This document shows, in pieces, positions 33,229 to 41,890 of a stretch of 64,000 bases of DNA. Source of the DNA: Sva-07 sp963715285. GTDB taxonomy: Bacteria; Actinomycetota; Acidimicrobiia; Acidimicrobiales; Ilumatobacteraceae. Each line of letters opens with the position of its first letter. The first letter of the stretch is position 1. The stretch is taken from positions 124,001-188,000 of the forward strand of contig CAVQRU010000007.1 in NCBI GenBank assembly GCA_963715285.1. The letters run 5' to 3'. The notes under the pieces are model-generated. The model made no database searches and was not told the origin of the DNA. It saw only the letters and a list, made by a program, of their open reading frames with translations. The translations under genes were made by a program, and so were the position numbers.

Positions 33229-33244
33229 TATTTAGCGCTAAATA
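33229..33244. promoter_or_regulatory. 16-bp perfect palindrome operator candidate
   Basis: TATTTAGCGCTAAATA is AT-rich in a very GC-rich region and is the kind of site bound by MarR-type dimers. It overlaps a TAACGT -10 candidate for the small membrane gene (minus) and lies 121 bp before the first P450 gene (plus). No MarR gene is in the window. Confidence 0.55.
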
Positions 33245-33364
33245 TTCCGACGTGGTTCACCACTGCGGGCGGGGCGCCGAATGAGCGAATGAGGAGGTCC
33301 CGTTGGCTACGGTCGAGGAAGGCGGCGCAGCGGCTGCGACCACCATCGACCGAGGGGGGACTCG

Positions 33365-34591
33365 ATGAGCAACGACACGACACAGGGGACGGGCGAGCGG
33401 CGCGCACCGGTCGCTGACTGGACCACCGATTACGACGTGCTCGATCCGGAGTACGTCGCTGATCCGTACCCCGTCTGGGACGACCTCCGCGAGCAGTGCC
33501 CGATCGCCCACACCGAACGGTGGGGCGGATCGTGGCTGCCGACCAGGTACAGCGACGTCCAACGGTTCGCACAGGACCACCACGGCTTCAGCTCCAGCGA
33601 CGTGGGCGTGCTGACGTTCGACGACGAGGAGCGCCCACCGCCACCCGTCGAGATCCCCCTCCCGCCGATCGACCAGGATCAGCCGGACCACACCTGGACC
33701 CGTCGACTCATGCTCCCCTGGTTCTCGCATTCCCGCGTCGCGCAGTACGAGCCGTTCACGCGGGAGTTGTGCAACCGGCTGATCGACGGCTTCATCGAGG
33801 ACGGACGGGCCGATGCGGCGGGCGACTACGCCCGGCAGATCCCGGTACGGGTGATCTCACTCGTGCTGGGGGTGCCCGACGAGATGGCCGACACGTTCAC
33901 CGGGTGGGTGCAGGACTTCCTCGAGTTCGCCCACGAGGAGGCGCGTGCCACCCGGGGTCGCGACGCCATGACGCTGTACCTCATCGAACAGTTGGAGTAC
34001 CGCCGCACCCATCCGGGCGACGACCTGATGAGCGCGCTGCTGCACACCGAGGTCGAGGGCAAACCGGTCGACGACCTCACGATCATGGGCATGGCGGCAC
34101 TCACGCTGATCGCGGGCGTCGACACCACGTGGTCGGGCATCGGCTCCGCCATGCTGCACCTGGCGACACATCCGCAGGATGCGAAACGCCTCGTCGACGA
34201 GCCCGAGATCATGCCCCTGGCGATCGAGGAGCTCCTGAGGGCCTACTCCCCCGTCACGATGGCTCGCATCGCCACCGACGACGTCGAGGTGGCCGGCTGC
34301 CCGATCAAGGCCGGCGACAAGGTGTTGATGAACTTCCCGGGCGCCAACCGCGACCCCGACGTCTTCGAGAACCCCCACGAGGTCATCCTCGACCGTGCGC
34401 AGAACCGCCACGTCGCGTTCGGCGCCGGCATCCACCGGTGCGCCGGATCGAACCTCGCTCGCATGGAGATGCGTGTCGCTGTCGAAGTGTGGCTCGACCG
34501 GATCCCCGAGTTCCGTCTCGCCGACGACGCCGAGGTCACGTGGGCGGGCGGCCAGGTCCGCGGACCGCGCCAGGTGCCGGTGGTGTTCTGA
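33365..34591 (+). CDS. cytochrome P450
   Basis: 408 residues. I-helix AGVDTTWSG, ExxR in EELLRAY, and the heme loop FGAGIHRCAGSNLAR with the cysteine thiolate near residue 358. It is a soluble class I P450 needing ferredoxin and reductase. The start MSNDTTQ is nearly shared with the next P450 (MSNDTSQ), showing a recent duplication. The ATG at 33365 has a GAGGG site upstream. The substrate cannot be told; similar actinobacterial enzymes act on steroids, terpenes or fatty acids. Confidence 0.92.
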   Translation: MSNDTTQGTGERRAPVADWTTDYDVLDPEYVADPYPVWDDLREQCPIAHTERWGGSWLPTRYSDVQRFAQDHHGFSSSDVGVLTFDDEERPPPPVEIPLPPIDQDQPDHTWTRRLMLPWFSHSRVAQYEPFTRELCNRLIDGFIEDGRADAAGDYARQIPVRVISLVLGVPDEMADTFTGWVQDFLEFAHEEARATRGRDAMTLYLIEQLEYRRTHPGDDLMSALLHTEVEGKPVDDLTIMGMAALTLIAGVDTTWSGIGSAMLHLATHPQDAKRLVDEPEIMPLAIEELLRAYSPVTMARIATDDVEVAGCPIKAGDKVLMNFPGANRDPDVFENPHEVILDRAQNRHVAFGAGIHRCAGSNLARMEMRVAVEVWLDRIPEFRLADDAEVTWAGGQVRGPRQVPVVF

Positions 34592-34666
34592 TCTCCGCCA
34601 CGATGCCCCGCTGACCACCACGGTCTGCAACACTGTTCCAATTCGTCCCGATCCGGAGGTTGGTCA

Positions 34667-35941
34667 GTGAGCAACGACACATCGCAGGCGGTTCCCACCG
34701 CACGGAACGACGCGGGGCCCCACACCGAGCCGGTCACCGACTGGGCGTCCGACTACGACATCTTCGACCCGCAGTACGTCAACGATCCGTACGGGATCTG
34801 GGACGAACTCCGCGAGACCTGTCCGATGGCGCACACCGATCGCTGGGGCGGATCGTGGCTGCCGACGCGCTACGAGGACGTGTACGCGATCGCCCACGAC
34901 ATCGAGACGTTCCCGTCCGGCAACGGCATCAGCGTGGTGCCGATGCTGCCGGTGGGCGACGACGCCGACCCCGGCCACATCCCCGCGCCGGTGCTCACCT
35001 CCGGAGTGCCGCCGATCAGCGCCGATCCCCCGTTGCACACCTGGACGCGCCGCCTCGTGCTCCCGACGATGAGCCCCGCCCGCGTCGCCGAGTACGAGGT
35101 GTTCACCCGTGAACTCTGCCGACGACTCGCCGACGAGATCGCTGTTCGCGGCGAGGGCGACGCCGCCGCGGAGTACGCCCAGCAGATCCCGGTCCGGGTG
35201 ATCGGCCACATCCTCGGTGTGCCCGAGTCGATGGCGGGCACGTTCACCGAGTGGGTCCGTGACGTGCTCGAGTTCGCCCACGACCCCGATCGACGCCGCC
35301 GCGGCATCGTCGGGATCATCGGCTACCTCCAGGAGGCGATCGCCGAACGCGAGGCCGAACCGACCGACGACTTCATCAGCGAGTTGCTCAACTCGGAACA
35401 CGACGGCGAGCCGATCACGCGCGACGTCGTGATGGGCATGTGTGCGCTGCTGCTCATCGCGGGCATCGACACGACCTGGTCCTCGATCGGGTCGACGATG
35501 TGGCACCTCGCCGCCAACGCAGACGACCGTCGGCGGTTGATCGCCGAACCCGAGCTGATGCCCACTGCGATCGAGGAGTTCCTCCGGGCGTACGCCCCCG
35601 TCACGATGGCGCGGCGTCTCGTCGAGGACGCCGACTACAAGGGCTGCCCGATCAAGGCCGGCGAACGGATCCTGATGAACTTCCCGGGCGCCAACCGCGA
35701 CCCCGAGGTGTTCCCCGACGCCGACCGGGTGATCCTCGACCGCCAACAGAACCGCCACCTCGCCTTCGGTGCCGGCATCCACCGCTGCGCAGGCTCCAAC
35801 CTGGCTCGTATGGAACTGCGCGTGGCCGTCGAGGAATGGCTGGCCCGCATGCCCGAGTTCGAACTCGTCGACCCGGCACTCGTCACCTGGGCAGGCGGCC
35901 AGGTCCGCGGCCCCCGGTCGATCCCGATCACCACCGCCTGA
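34667..35941 (+). CDS. cytochrome P450, tandem paralogue
   Basis: 424 residues, clearly paralogous to the gene upstream (RWGGSWLPTRYEDV; FPGANRDPEVF; QVRGPRSIPI). I-helix AGIDTTWSS, heme loop FGAGIHRCAGSNLAR. It has a longer B-C loop region (residues about 82-112, NGISVVPMLPVGDDADPG), where P450s often differ in substrate recognition. GTG start with CCGGAGG 9 nt upstream. Confidence 0.92.
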   Translation: MSNDTSQAVPTARNDAGPHTEPVTDWASDYDIFDPQYVNDPYGIWDELRETCPMAHTDRWGGSWLPTRYEDVYAIAHDIETFPSGNGISVVPMLPVGDDADPGHIPAPVLTSGVPPISADPPLHTWTRRLVLPTMSPARVAEYEVFTRELCRRLADEIAVRGEGDAAAEYAQQIPVRVIGHILGVPESMAGTFTEWVRDVLEFAHDPDRRRRGIVGIIGYLQEAIAEREAEPTDDFISELLNSEHDGEPITRDVVMGMCALLLIAGIDTTWSSIGSTMWHLAANADDRRRLIAEPELMPTAIEEFLRAYAPVTMARRLVEDADYKGCPIKAGERILMNFPGANRDPEVFPDADRVILDRQQNRHLAFGAGIHRCAGSNLARMELRVAVEEWLARMPEFELVDPALVTWAGGQVRGPRSIPITTA

Positions 35942-36000
35942 TTCCGGACAAGGGCACACGGGCCCTGGCGGTCACGACCGGTCGGCGCGATCCTGGAGCC

Positions 36001-36177
36001 ATGACCGACCACGACGACCTCCTGTCCGCACGCGACGTCGATGCCGACGCCGAACGGTTCGTGGATCCCGCCGACGAGCCGGAGGTCCCGCCGCGACTGG
36101 GGCACCCCGACGAGGGCTCCGACGCCGACGTCCTCGATCAACACCTCGAAGTGCCCGTCGACGACGACGACGTGTGA
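36001..36177 (+). CDS. small acidic protein (58 aa)
   Basis: MTDHDDLLSARDVDADAERF and onward: about one third Asp/Glu with no hydrophobic core, ending VDDDDV. It has no cysteines and no recognised family. A short GGAG site precedes the ATG. Short acidic proteins like this accompany some actinobacterial genes without known roles. The coding call rests on position and clean start. Confidence 0.45.
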   Translation: MTDHDDLLSARDVDADAERFVDPADEPEVPPRLGHPDEGSDADVLDQHLEVPVDDDDV

Positions 36178-36244
36178 CGCGAGAGGTCGGACCGCTCGCG
36201 TCGTCGAACGCGCGCGAGTTGTCGTCGGACGCGAGGTCGACAGA

Positions 36245-37642
36245 TCACGGACGCCGTTGCGCGCTGAGTTCGAGGAGTTCGGCCATGCCCTCCTCGATGC
36301 CCGAGGCGAGCACGTCGATGTCGGGCACGGTGTCCCAGTCGCCGGTCACCCCGAACGAGATCTTGCCGTTGTAGGAGAGGATCGCCACCCCGGTGCGTAC
36401 GCCGTACGACAGCGGCACGAACGGGCGGTAGTCGAGCATCTCCCGGCCGCAGGCGTACAGCGGGATCTGTGGGCCCGGGACGTTGGTGGTCACGGTGTTG
36501 ACGCTGCGCTGGGGAGCATGGCGCAACACGGTCACGGCGGTCCGGAAGCCGATCGCCAAGAGCAGCGGCGGCGCGAACGCGGCCAGCTCCGAAATCGCTC
36601 CTCCTGCATCTGCCTGGTGCGACTCCTTCAGGTCCGCCATCTGCGCCCGCACGGCGCTGAGCCGGTCGAGTGGATCGGCGATCCCCACCGGGAGCTCAGC
36701 GATCATGCCGGACACCTGATTGTTGTAGGTGTGATCACCCGACGTCCGCACCGACACCGGTACCAGCGTGCGCACCACCACGCCCTCGACGTCGTCGCCA
36801 CGGTGTGACAGCAGGTCGCGGAACCCCCGAGTGATCGCGGCGAGCACGACGTCGTTGACCGTGCCACCGAGGGCGAGGCGGATGCGTTTCACCTCGGCCA
36901 GGGTGGTGCTCGCCCACGTCCACCGCCGATGCGGACCGATCGATCCTTCGATCGAGAGCGCGACGTTCGGTTGGAGCCGTTGGCCCATCGCAACGGCCCC
37001 CGAGACGACATCACGGGCGTTGGTGACGAGTCGGCGAGGTGTCCGCAGCGACGACCGCACCCAACGCGCCATCTCGTTCGGACTGACGATCGTCTGGGCG
37101 ATCGCATCGCGCACGAGATCGGCGTCGGAGGGTGCCGGCTCCGGTTCCCATTCGTCGTCGATCGGCACCGATCCGTCCGGCGACGGGTCGAGGACCACCG
37201 CCATCAGATCGGTACCCGACACGCCGTCGACCATGCAGTGGTGAACCTTCGAGATCATGGCCCACGTGCCGTCGGCCAAGCCCTCCACCACCCAGGTCTC
37301 CCACAGCGGCCGGTGGCGGTCGAGTTCCTGTGACATGAGGCGGCCCATCAGCGTGCGCAGGTCGTCGTCGGAGCCCGGCGACGCCAGCGCGGTGTGACGG
37401 ACGTGGTACTCGAGGCGGAAGTGCGCATCGTCGACCCACACGGGACGCCCGAGTCCGCCGGGTACGAACCGGACACGCTGGCGATACCGCGGCACCAACG
37501 GCAGCTTGCTGCGGATCAACGCGACCACCTCGTCGTAGTCCGGGGCCGGACCGTCGAAGATCGCGCACGATGCGATGTGCATGTGGCTGATGCCGTCCTC
37601 GACGTGGAGGAACGTGGCATCGAGCGGGCTCATTCTGTCCAT
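36245..37642 (-). CDS. wax ester synthase / diacylglycerol acyltransferase
   Basis: 465 residues of the WS/DGAT family, which makes wax esters or triacylglycerols from acyl-CoA. The catalytic HHxxxDG motif is intact as HHCMVDG (about residue 138), and the NDVVLA motif (GGTVNDVVLAAI) and NVPGP are present. The start MDRMSPLDATFLHVED is typical. GAGGAGG lies just upstream of ATG 37642; the open frame continuing to 38758 is antisense noise. Confidence 0.93.
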   Translation of the reverse strand: MDRMSPLDATFLHVEDGISHMHIASCAIFDGPAPDYDEVVALIRSKLPLVPRYRQRVRFVPGGLGRPVWVDDAHFRLEYHVRHTALASPGSDDDLRTLMGRLMSQELDRHRPLWETWVVEGLADGTWAMISKVHHCMVDGVSGTDLMAVVLDPSPDGSVPIDDEWEPEPAPSDADLVRDAIAQTIVSPNEMARWVRSSLRTPRRLVTNARDVVSGAVAMGQRLQPNVALSIEGSIGPHRRWTWASTTLAEVKRIRLALGGTVNDVVLAAITRGFRDLLSHRGDDVEGVVVRTLVPVSVRTSGDHTYNNQVSGMIAELPVGIADPLDRLSAVRAQMADLKESHQADAGGAISELAAFAPPLLLAIGFRTAVTVLRHAPQRSVNTVTTNVPGPQIPLYACGREMLDYRPFVPLSYGVRTGVAILSYNGKISFGVTGDWDTVPDIDVLASGIEEGMAELLELSAQRRP

Positions 37643-37767
37643 CGGGCCCTCCTCGTGTCGCGGACTGCGATCCCCAGGGGTTGATCCTGGATGACGCGCG
37701 CCCGCTTGGACAGGGCACTTCGTCCCCGAGTGCCGACGGGTGCCGCGCCCGCCGCGCGTCGCCTCGG

Positions 37768-37773
37768 TAGCCT
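37768..37773 (+). promoter_or_regulatory. -10 element, leaderless promoter of L,D-transpeptidase
   Basis: TAGCCT is 7 nt before the GTG at 37781. Confidence 0.5.
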
Positions 37774-37780
37774 GCGAGTC

Positions 37781-38869
37781 GTGACCCCTCGAGCCGGCTT
37801 CCTCCTGCTGAGCGCTGCACTGTTCGCCCTCACTGCGTGCAGCGCCACGGCCCAGAGCAGCAGCGGCGAGACACTCGAGGCACCGTCCACCGAGTCGGCC
37901 GACACGACGCCGACCTCCGAGGCAACGACGACGACCACGTCGACCACGGTGCCGCCGCTCGACGTGTTCGATCCGCTGTGCGTGGTCGAGGTGCAGCCGG
38001 GCGAGTCGCTCAGCCTGATCGCCGACCGTTTCGACGACGACACGGTGCGGGTCGACACGATCGCCGCCGAGAACGACCTCGACGGCACCACGATCTTCCC
38101 GGCCCAACTGCTCGACGTCTGTGTCGACAACGGCCTCGACGACCGCACCGGGGAGGCCCGCGAACCCAACCAGGCGCTCGTGGCCGAAGCGACACGCGCC
38201 AACGTGGAGATCCAGCAGGCCAAGCTCAACGAGCTGTTCGCCGGGTACGGCATCAACGAACTCGTGATCGACGGCGTCTCGGGATCGGCGACCCGTCAGC
38301 GGCTGTGCGCAGCTCGCCTCGGACTCGGCCTGCCGGTCAGCACGGCCGACATGGCGGCCGGCAGCGAGGAAGAGCAGGTGCTGATGGCGGCGACACAGAT
38401 CAACATCCCACTGTCGGCGCCGGTCGACCGGGAGCGCTGGGTGCTGATCGACCAGACCTGCCAGATCATGTTCGTCGGAGCGTCGAACCAGCAGCTCCAG
38501 TTCGTCTTCCCCACCTCCACGGGCGAACCCGGCCACGAGACCCGCCTCCAGGACCGGTCGATGGTGTACCGCTACGACCCGGCCTTCGACAACGGCGGGT
38601 GGCACGACAGCACCGACTTCCCGGTGCCCGAGGACAACCCCCTCAACGGCAACATGTACAAGCCGCTGTACTTCGACGGCGGTCAGGCGATCCACGGCGC
38701 CAACAACGTGCCGACCAGCCCACAGAGCAAGGGGTGCGCCCGCCTGCGCCTCGAACACCAGGACGCGCTGCTCGCCTGGCTCGGCATCGCCGACGTCACG
38801 ACGCCGATCGGCGGGTCGAGCTTCGACCTCGCCGTCAGCATCCAGGGCGTGTACGCACCACCGGCGTGA
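37781..38869 (+). CDS. L,D-transpeptidase lipoprotein with LysM
   Basis: 362 residues. Signal peptide with lipobox (LFALTACS), Thr/Ser-rich linker, a LysM-like domain (VEVQPGESLSLIADRF, residues about 68-110), a putative peptidoglycan-binding region (LFAGYGINELVIDGVSG) and a C-terminal YkuD domain with its motif IHGANNVPTSPQSKGCARL (catalytic Cys near residue 324). It would form 3-3 peptidoglycan crosslinks. GTG 37781 replaces the longer frame start (37691) because the signal peptide begins there. Confidence 0.87.
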   Translation: MTPRAGFLLLSAALFALTACSATAQSSSGETLEAPSTESADTTPTSEATTTTTSTTVPPLDVFDPLCVVEVQPGESLSLIADRFDDDTVRVDTIAAENDLDGTTIFPAQLLDVCVDNGLDDRTGEAREPNQALVAEATRANVEIQQAKLNELFAGYGINELVIDGVSGSATRQRLCAARLGLGLPVSTADMAAGSEEEQVLMAATQINIPLSAPVDRERWVLIDQTCQIMFVGASNQQLQFVFPTSTGEPGHETRLQDRSMVYRYDPAFDNGGWHDSTDFPVPEDNPLNGNMYKPLYFDGGQAIHGANNVPTSPQSKGCARLRLEHQDALLAWLGIADVTTPIGGSSFDLAVSIQGVYAPPA

Positions 38870-38915
38870 TCACTGCATCGGACGGGCCGCCCGAGGGCGC
38901 CGACAGGGTGCTGAT

Positions 38916-38933
38916 TCGCCCGCCGTCGGGCGA
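38916..38933 (+). terminator. terminator-like hairpin
   Basis: TCGCCCG-CCGT-CGGGCGA. A second stem, CCCGAGG/CCTCGGG (38943-38967), follows. Neither has a T run. The 160-bp gap to the next gene otherwise holds nothing recognisable. Confidence 0.4.
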
Positions 38934-39030
38934 GTGAGCTGACCCGAGGCAACCCCCACGCCTCGGGCCCGTGGTCAACATCTCGACCGCTGGCTTCACC
39001 AAGAGGGTCCGATGGGGCAAGACTGCAGGT

Positions 39031-39810
39031 GTGGAACGACCAGCACCCGCGATCTACGAGTTGTCGGCGATCCCCGAGTTCGGCGCGTTCCTCCTGTCGG
39101 CGCCCTGGCTGGCCACCGCGCCGCGCGGGAGCGGACGGCGCGTGTTGGTCCTCCCCGGATTCACCGCGGGTGACGTGTCGACGGCGCCGCTGCGCCTGGC
39201 GCTGCGTGCACTCGGCCACCGGCCGTCGCCCTGGGGCCTCGGCCTCAACGTGGGCCCCGACGACGAGACCGTGCGCCAGTTGCTCCGGCTGCTCGACCAG
39301 CTCGTCCAGCAGAACGGCGGGCCGATCGACATCGTCGGGTGGAGCCTCGGCGGCATCATGGCGCGACTGCTCGCACTCCACCACCCCGATCGGGTGCGTC
39401 AGGCGATCTCCCTCGGCAGCCCGATTCGCGTCGAGGACCCGCATGCGAACCTGAGCGAGAGCGTCCGACGGCTGTCGCAGCTCGCCGGTCTCCAACGAGG
39501 CCGTCGAGGTCACGATCTCACCGAAGTGCCGGTGCCGTCGACGGTCATCTACTCGCGCCAGGACGGTGTGGTTGCCGCCGCCTCGTGCCTGCAACCGGTG
39601 GGACCGACGTCGGAGAACATCGAGGTACGCGGCGCGCACATCGGCCTCGGTCACAATCCAGCGGTCGTCTGGGCGGTCGCCGACCGCTTGGCCCAGCGCA
39701 CCGGTGAATGGGCTCCGTTCGTGCCACCGCCGACCCTCGCCTGGTGTTACCCGGAGCCTGCCGCCCACGGTGACGTGATCGCACCCACCTCACGGGCTGC
39801 GGGGTTCTGA
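39031..39810 (+). CDS. alpha/beta hydrolase, lipase-like
   Basis: 259 residues. GxSxG nucleophile motif GWSLGGIMAR (about residues 109-118) and a late HIGLGHNPAVVW with the catalytic His, as in triacylglycerol-lipase-like enzymes of actinobacteria. The frame opens at 38971, but GTG 39031 (VERPAPAIYE) gives a usual start. The WS/DGAT-like gene 6 bp downstream suggests both act in acyl-lipid metabolism. Confidence 0.78.
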   Translation: MERPAPAIYELSAIPEFGAFLLSAPWLATAPRGSGRRVLVLPGFTAGDVSTAPLRLALRALGHRPSPWGLGLNVGPDDETVRQLLRLLDQLVQQNGGPIDIVGWSLGGIMARLLALHHPDRVRQAISLGSPIRVEDPHANLSESVRRLSQLAGLQRGRRGHDLTEVPVPSTVIYSRQDGVVAAASCLQPVGPTSENIEVRGAHIGLGHNPAVVWAVADRLAQRTGEWAPFVPPPTLAWCYPEPAAHGDVIAPTSRAAGF

Positions 39811-39815
39811 TCGCC

Positions 39816-41255
39816 ATGCCCACCTCGCAGATCGCCCGCGGACACTCACGACTCCTGGCGATCGAGACGCCGACGGCGCTCGGCCACACGTCGACCCTCA
39901 CGATCGTCGACGCCGCCAACGCTCCCCATCGGCTCGACGCGGCACTGCTCCGCCAGGAGGTGAGCGCCCGACTCGACGAACATCCGATGCTTCGCCAATC
40001 GCTCGTCGACGTCCCGTTCGGGCTCGATCGACCGTGGTGGCGGGACCATCCCGGCTTCGACCTCAACTACCACCTGCGCCACATCGCCGTGCCCGACCCG
40101 GACGACCCGAACTCGCTGGCCGATCTCGTGGCACGCATCCACAGTCGACCGCTCGACCGCGACCGGCCGCTCTGGGAGCTGTACCTGATCTCGGGGCTCG
40201 CCGACGGCCAGGCTGCGCTCCTGTTCAAGATGCATCTCGCTGCGCTCGCCGCATCGACGGGCAACTCGTTGTGTGCCGGGTTGATCGGCGACTCACCCGA
40301 CCTGATCGGCGACCCCGACGACGGATCCAGCCAGTGGCGACCCCAGCCGGGTCCGTCGCTGCACGACATCGGCACCCGAGCGTGGTTGAACGCGCTCGTC
40401 GACCCGATGCGCACACTCACCACGGTGCCGCGCACCTTGAACTCCGTCCCTGGTCTGCGCAGCGTGCTCAATCCGGCGCTGGCGCTGATGAACCAGCGAG
40501 CCCAACGGTCGATCGTGATCGCCGAACAGTCGGGCATCACGCCGCGTACGTCGTTCAACGCCCGCATCGGCCCGCATCGTCGCTGGGCGAGCACCGAACT
40601 CGACCTCCGGCGCATCGCCGACGTCCGCTCACGATTCAGCGTCAGTACCGTCGACGTCCTCACCGCCGTGTGCGGTGGTGCGCTGCGGTGGTGGCTCCTC
40701 CAGCACGACGAACTGCCCCGCGAGACGCTGAAAGCACTCGTTCCGCTGTCGGTCACCGACCCCGACGCGATCGAGGGGATCGCCGGCGCCGTCGTCAGCC
40801 TGAGCACGAACCTGCACCGGATCCCCGAGCGGCTCGCGATCGTCCACGAACAGATCGGCGAGGCGGTCGACCGTCACGGGGCGATGACCGCGGCGGAGAT
40901 CCGCGGGGTCGGCGGCGGCACCCCCCTGCTCGGCATCGTCGCCTCCCGCCTGCTCGAACGCAGCCCGCTGGCCGAACGCCTGATGCCCCCGTTCAACACC
41001 ACGATCACGTCGGTGCCCGGCTCGAAGGACGCCCAGTACGCCCTCGGCGCCGAGGTGACGGCGATCTACCCGATCCTCGGCGTGGTCGACGGGATGGGGC
41101 TGCACTTCGGCGCGATCTCCGTCGGCGACCGCCTGTGCCTGAGCCTGGTGTCCGATCGCGAACAGATCCCCGACCTGGCCGACCTCGCCGCTCGGATCCC
41201 CGTCGAGTTCGACCTGCTCGAGAAGTCGCAGCGGCGCCGCAGCGCGATCGCCTGA
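39816..41255 (+). CDS. degenerate WS/DGAT family protein
   Basis: 479 residues, alignable with WS/DGAT throughout (WWRDHPGFDLNYHLRHIAVP; FNTTITSVPG). At the catalytic site the usual HHxxxDG is replaced by HLAALAA in FKMHLAALAASTGNSL, and the NDV motif is STVDVLTA. The second His and the Asp are thus missing, so acyl transfer by the usual mechanism is unlikely. The frame is intact, so it is not a pseudogene; it may be a binding or regulatory partner. Confidence 0.75.
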   Translation: MPTSQIARGHSRLLAIETPTALGHTSTLTIVDAANAPHRLDAALLRQEVSARLDEHPMLRQSLVDVPFGLDRPWWRDHPGFDLNYHLRHIAVPDPDDPNSLADLVARIHSRPLDRDRPLWELYLISGLADGQAALLFKMHLAALAASTGNSLCAGLIGDSPDLIGDPDDGSSQWRPQPGPSLHDIGTRAWLNALVDPMRTLTTVPRTLNSVPGLRSVLNPALALMNQRAQRSIVIAEQSGITPRTSFNARIGPHRRWASTELDLRRIADVRSRFSVSTVDVLTAVCGGALRWWLLQHDELPRETLKALVPLSVTDPDAIEGIAGAVVSLSTNLHRIPERLAIVHEQIGEAVDRHGAMTAAEIRGVGGGTPLLGIVASRLLERSPLAERLMPPFNTTITSVPGSKDAQYALGAEVTAIYPILGVVDGMGLHFGAISVGDRLCLSLVSDREQIPDLADLAARIPVEFDLLEKSQRRRSAIA

Positions 41256-41258
41256 CGA

Positions 41259-41690
41259 TCAGCCGCCCGCGGTGCCCTCGGGTGCGACCTCGGCGACCGT
41301 GACCTCGGGGGCGGGCGCCGCCGGGGCGTCGGTCGCGGGAGGGACGATCGTGACGTCCGGCCCCTGGTCCGTGGAGCTGTTGTTCGAGATGATCGCGAAC
41401 ATCATCAGCACGAAGAACAGCACCGCCACGACGCCGAGGACGACGCCCAACGCGGAGTTGTCGGGCGACGAGACGGGCGAGGCGGGCGGCCGCGGCGTTG
41501 GCGCCGCCGGCGGAGCGACCTGGGTGCCGGGGGTCGGCGGGATCTGTGCCTGGTTCGGATCGATGTAGACGTTGAGGACGACACCCGCGCGGTTGACCGT
41601 CTGCGTCCAGCTGGCACCGTTCCAGTACCGGGCGTTGCCCTGTCCGGTCGGATCGACGTACCAGCCCTGAGGGGTGTAGCTGTCGGTCAT
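41259..41690 (-). CDS. DUF2510 small membrane protein
   Basis: 143 residues. The N-terminal DUF2510 module (GWYVDPTGQGNARYWNGASW, residues about 9-28) precedes a Pro/Ala-rich linker, one membrane segment (LGVVLGVVAVLFFVLMMFAI) and an exposed Pro/Ala/Thr tail. DUF2510 is common in actinobacterial membrane proteins; the role is unknown. GAGGAG precedes ATG 41690. Confidence 0.8.
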   Translation of the reverse strand: MTDSYTPQGWYVDPTGQGNARYWNGASWTQTVNRAGVVLNVYIDPNQAQIPPTPGTQVAPPAAPTPRPPASPVSSPDNSALGVVLGVVAVLFFVLMMFAIISNNSSTDQGPDVTIVPPATDAPAAPAPEVTVAEVAPEGTAGG

Positions 41691-41890
41691 CGTCTGCGCT
41701 CCTCGGCTTCGTGTCACCCGAGAACGGATCGTCGTCGGGACTTCCGAGCGTATCGACTGGTCGAATTCGGGCCGCGGACCACCATGCTTTGCGATCGCTG
41801 CCCGCCGGATTCATCGCCTTCGATGACGGACGTGGCCCGCGGAGCGGCCAACATGCATCGGAGTACGACTCGACGAACAAGGAGACGCAG

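Noticed and set aside
36245..38758. 837-codon frame including the WS/DGAT
   Set aside because: Upstream of 37642 it is antisense to the L,D-transpeptidase gene; the ribosome site and family start support 37642.
38910..38970. tRNA or small RNA gene in the gap after the L,D-transpeptidase
   Set aside because: Two short stems only; no T-loop GTTCGA or cloverleaf spacing.
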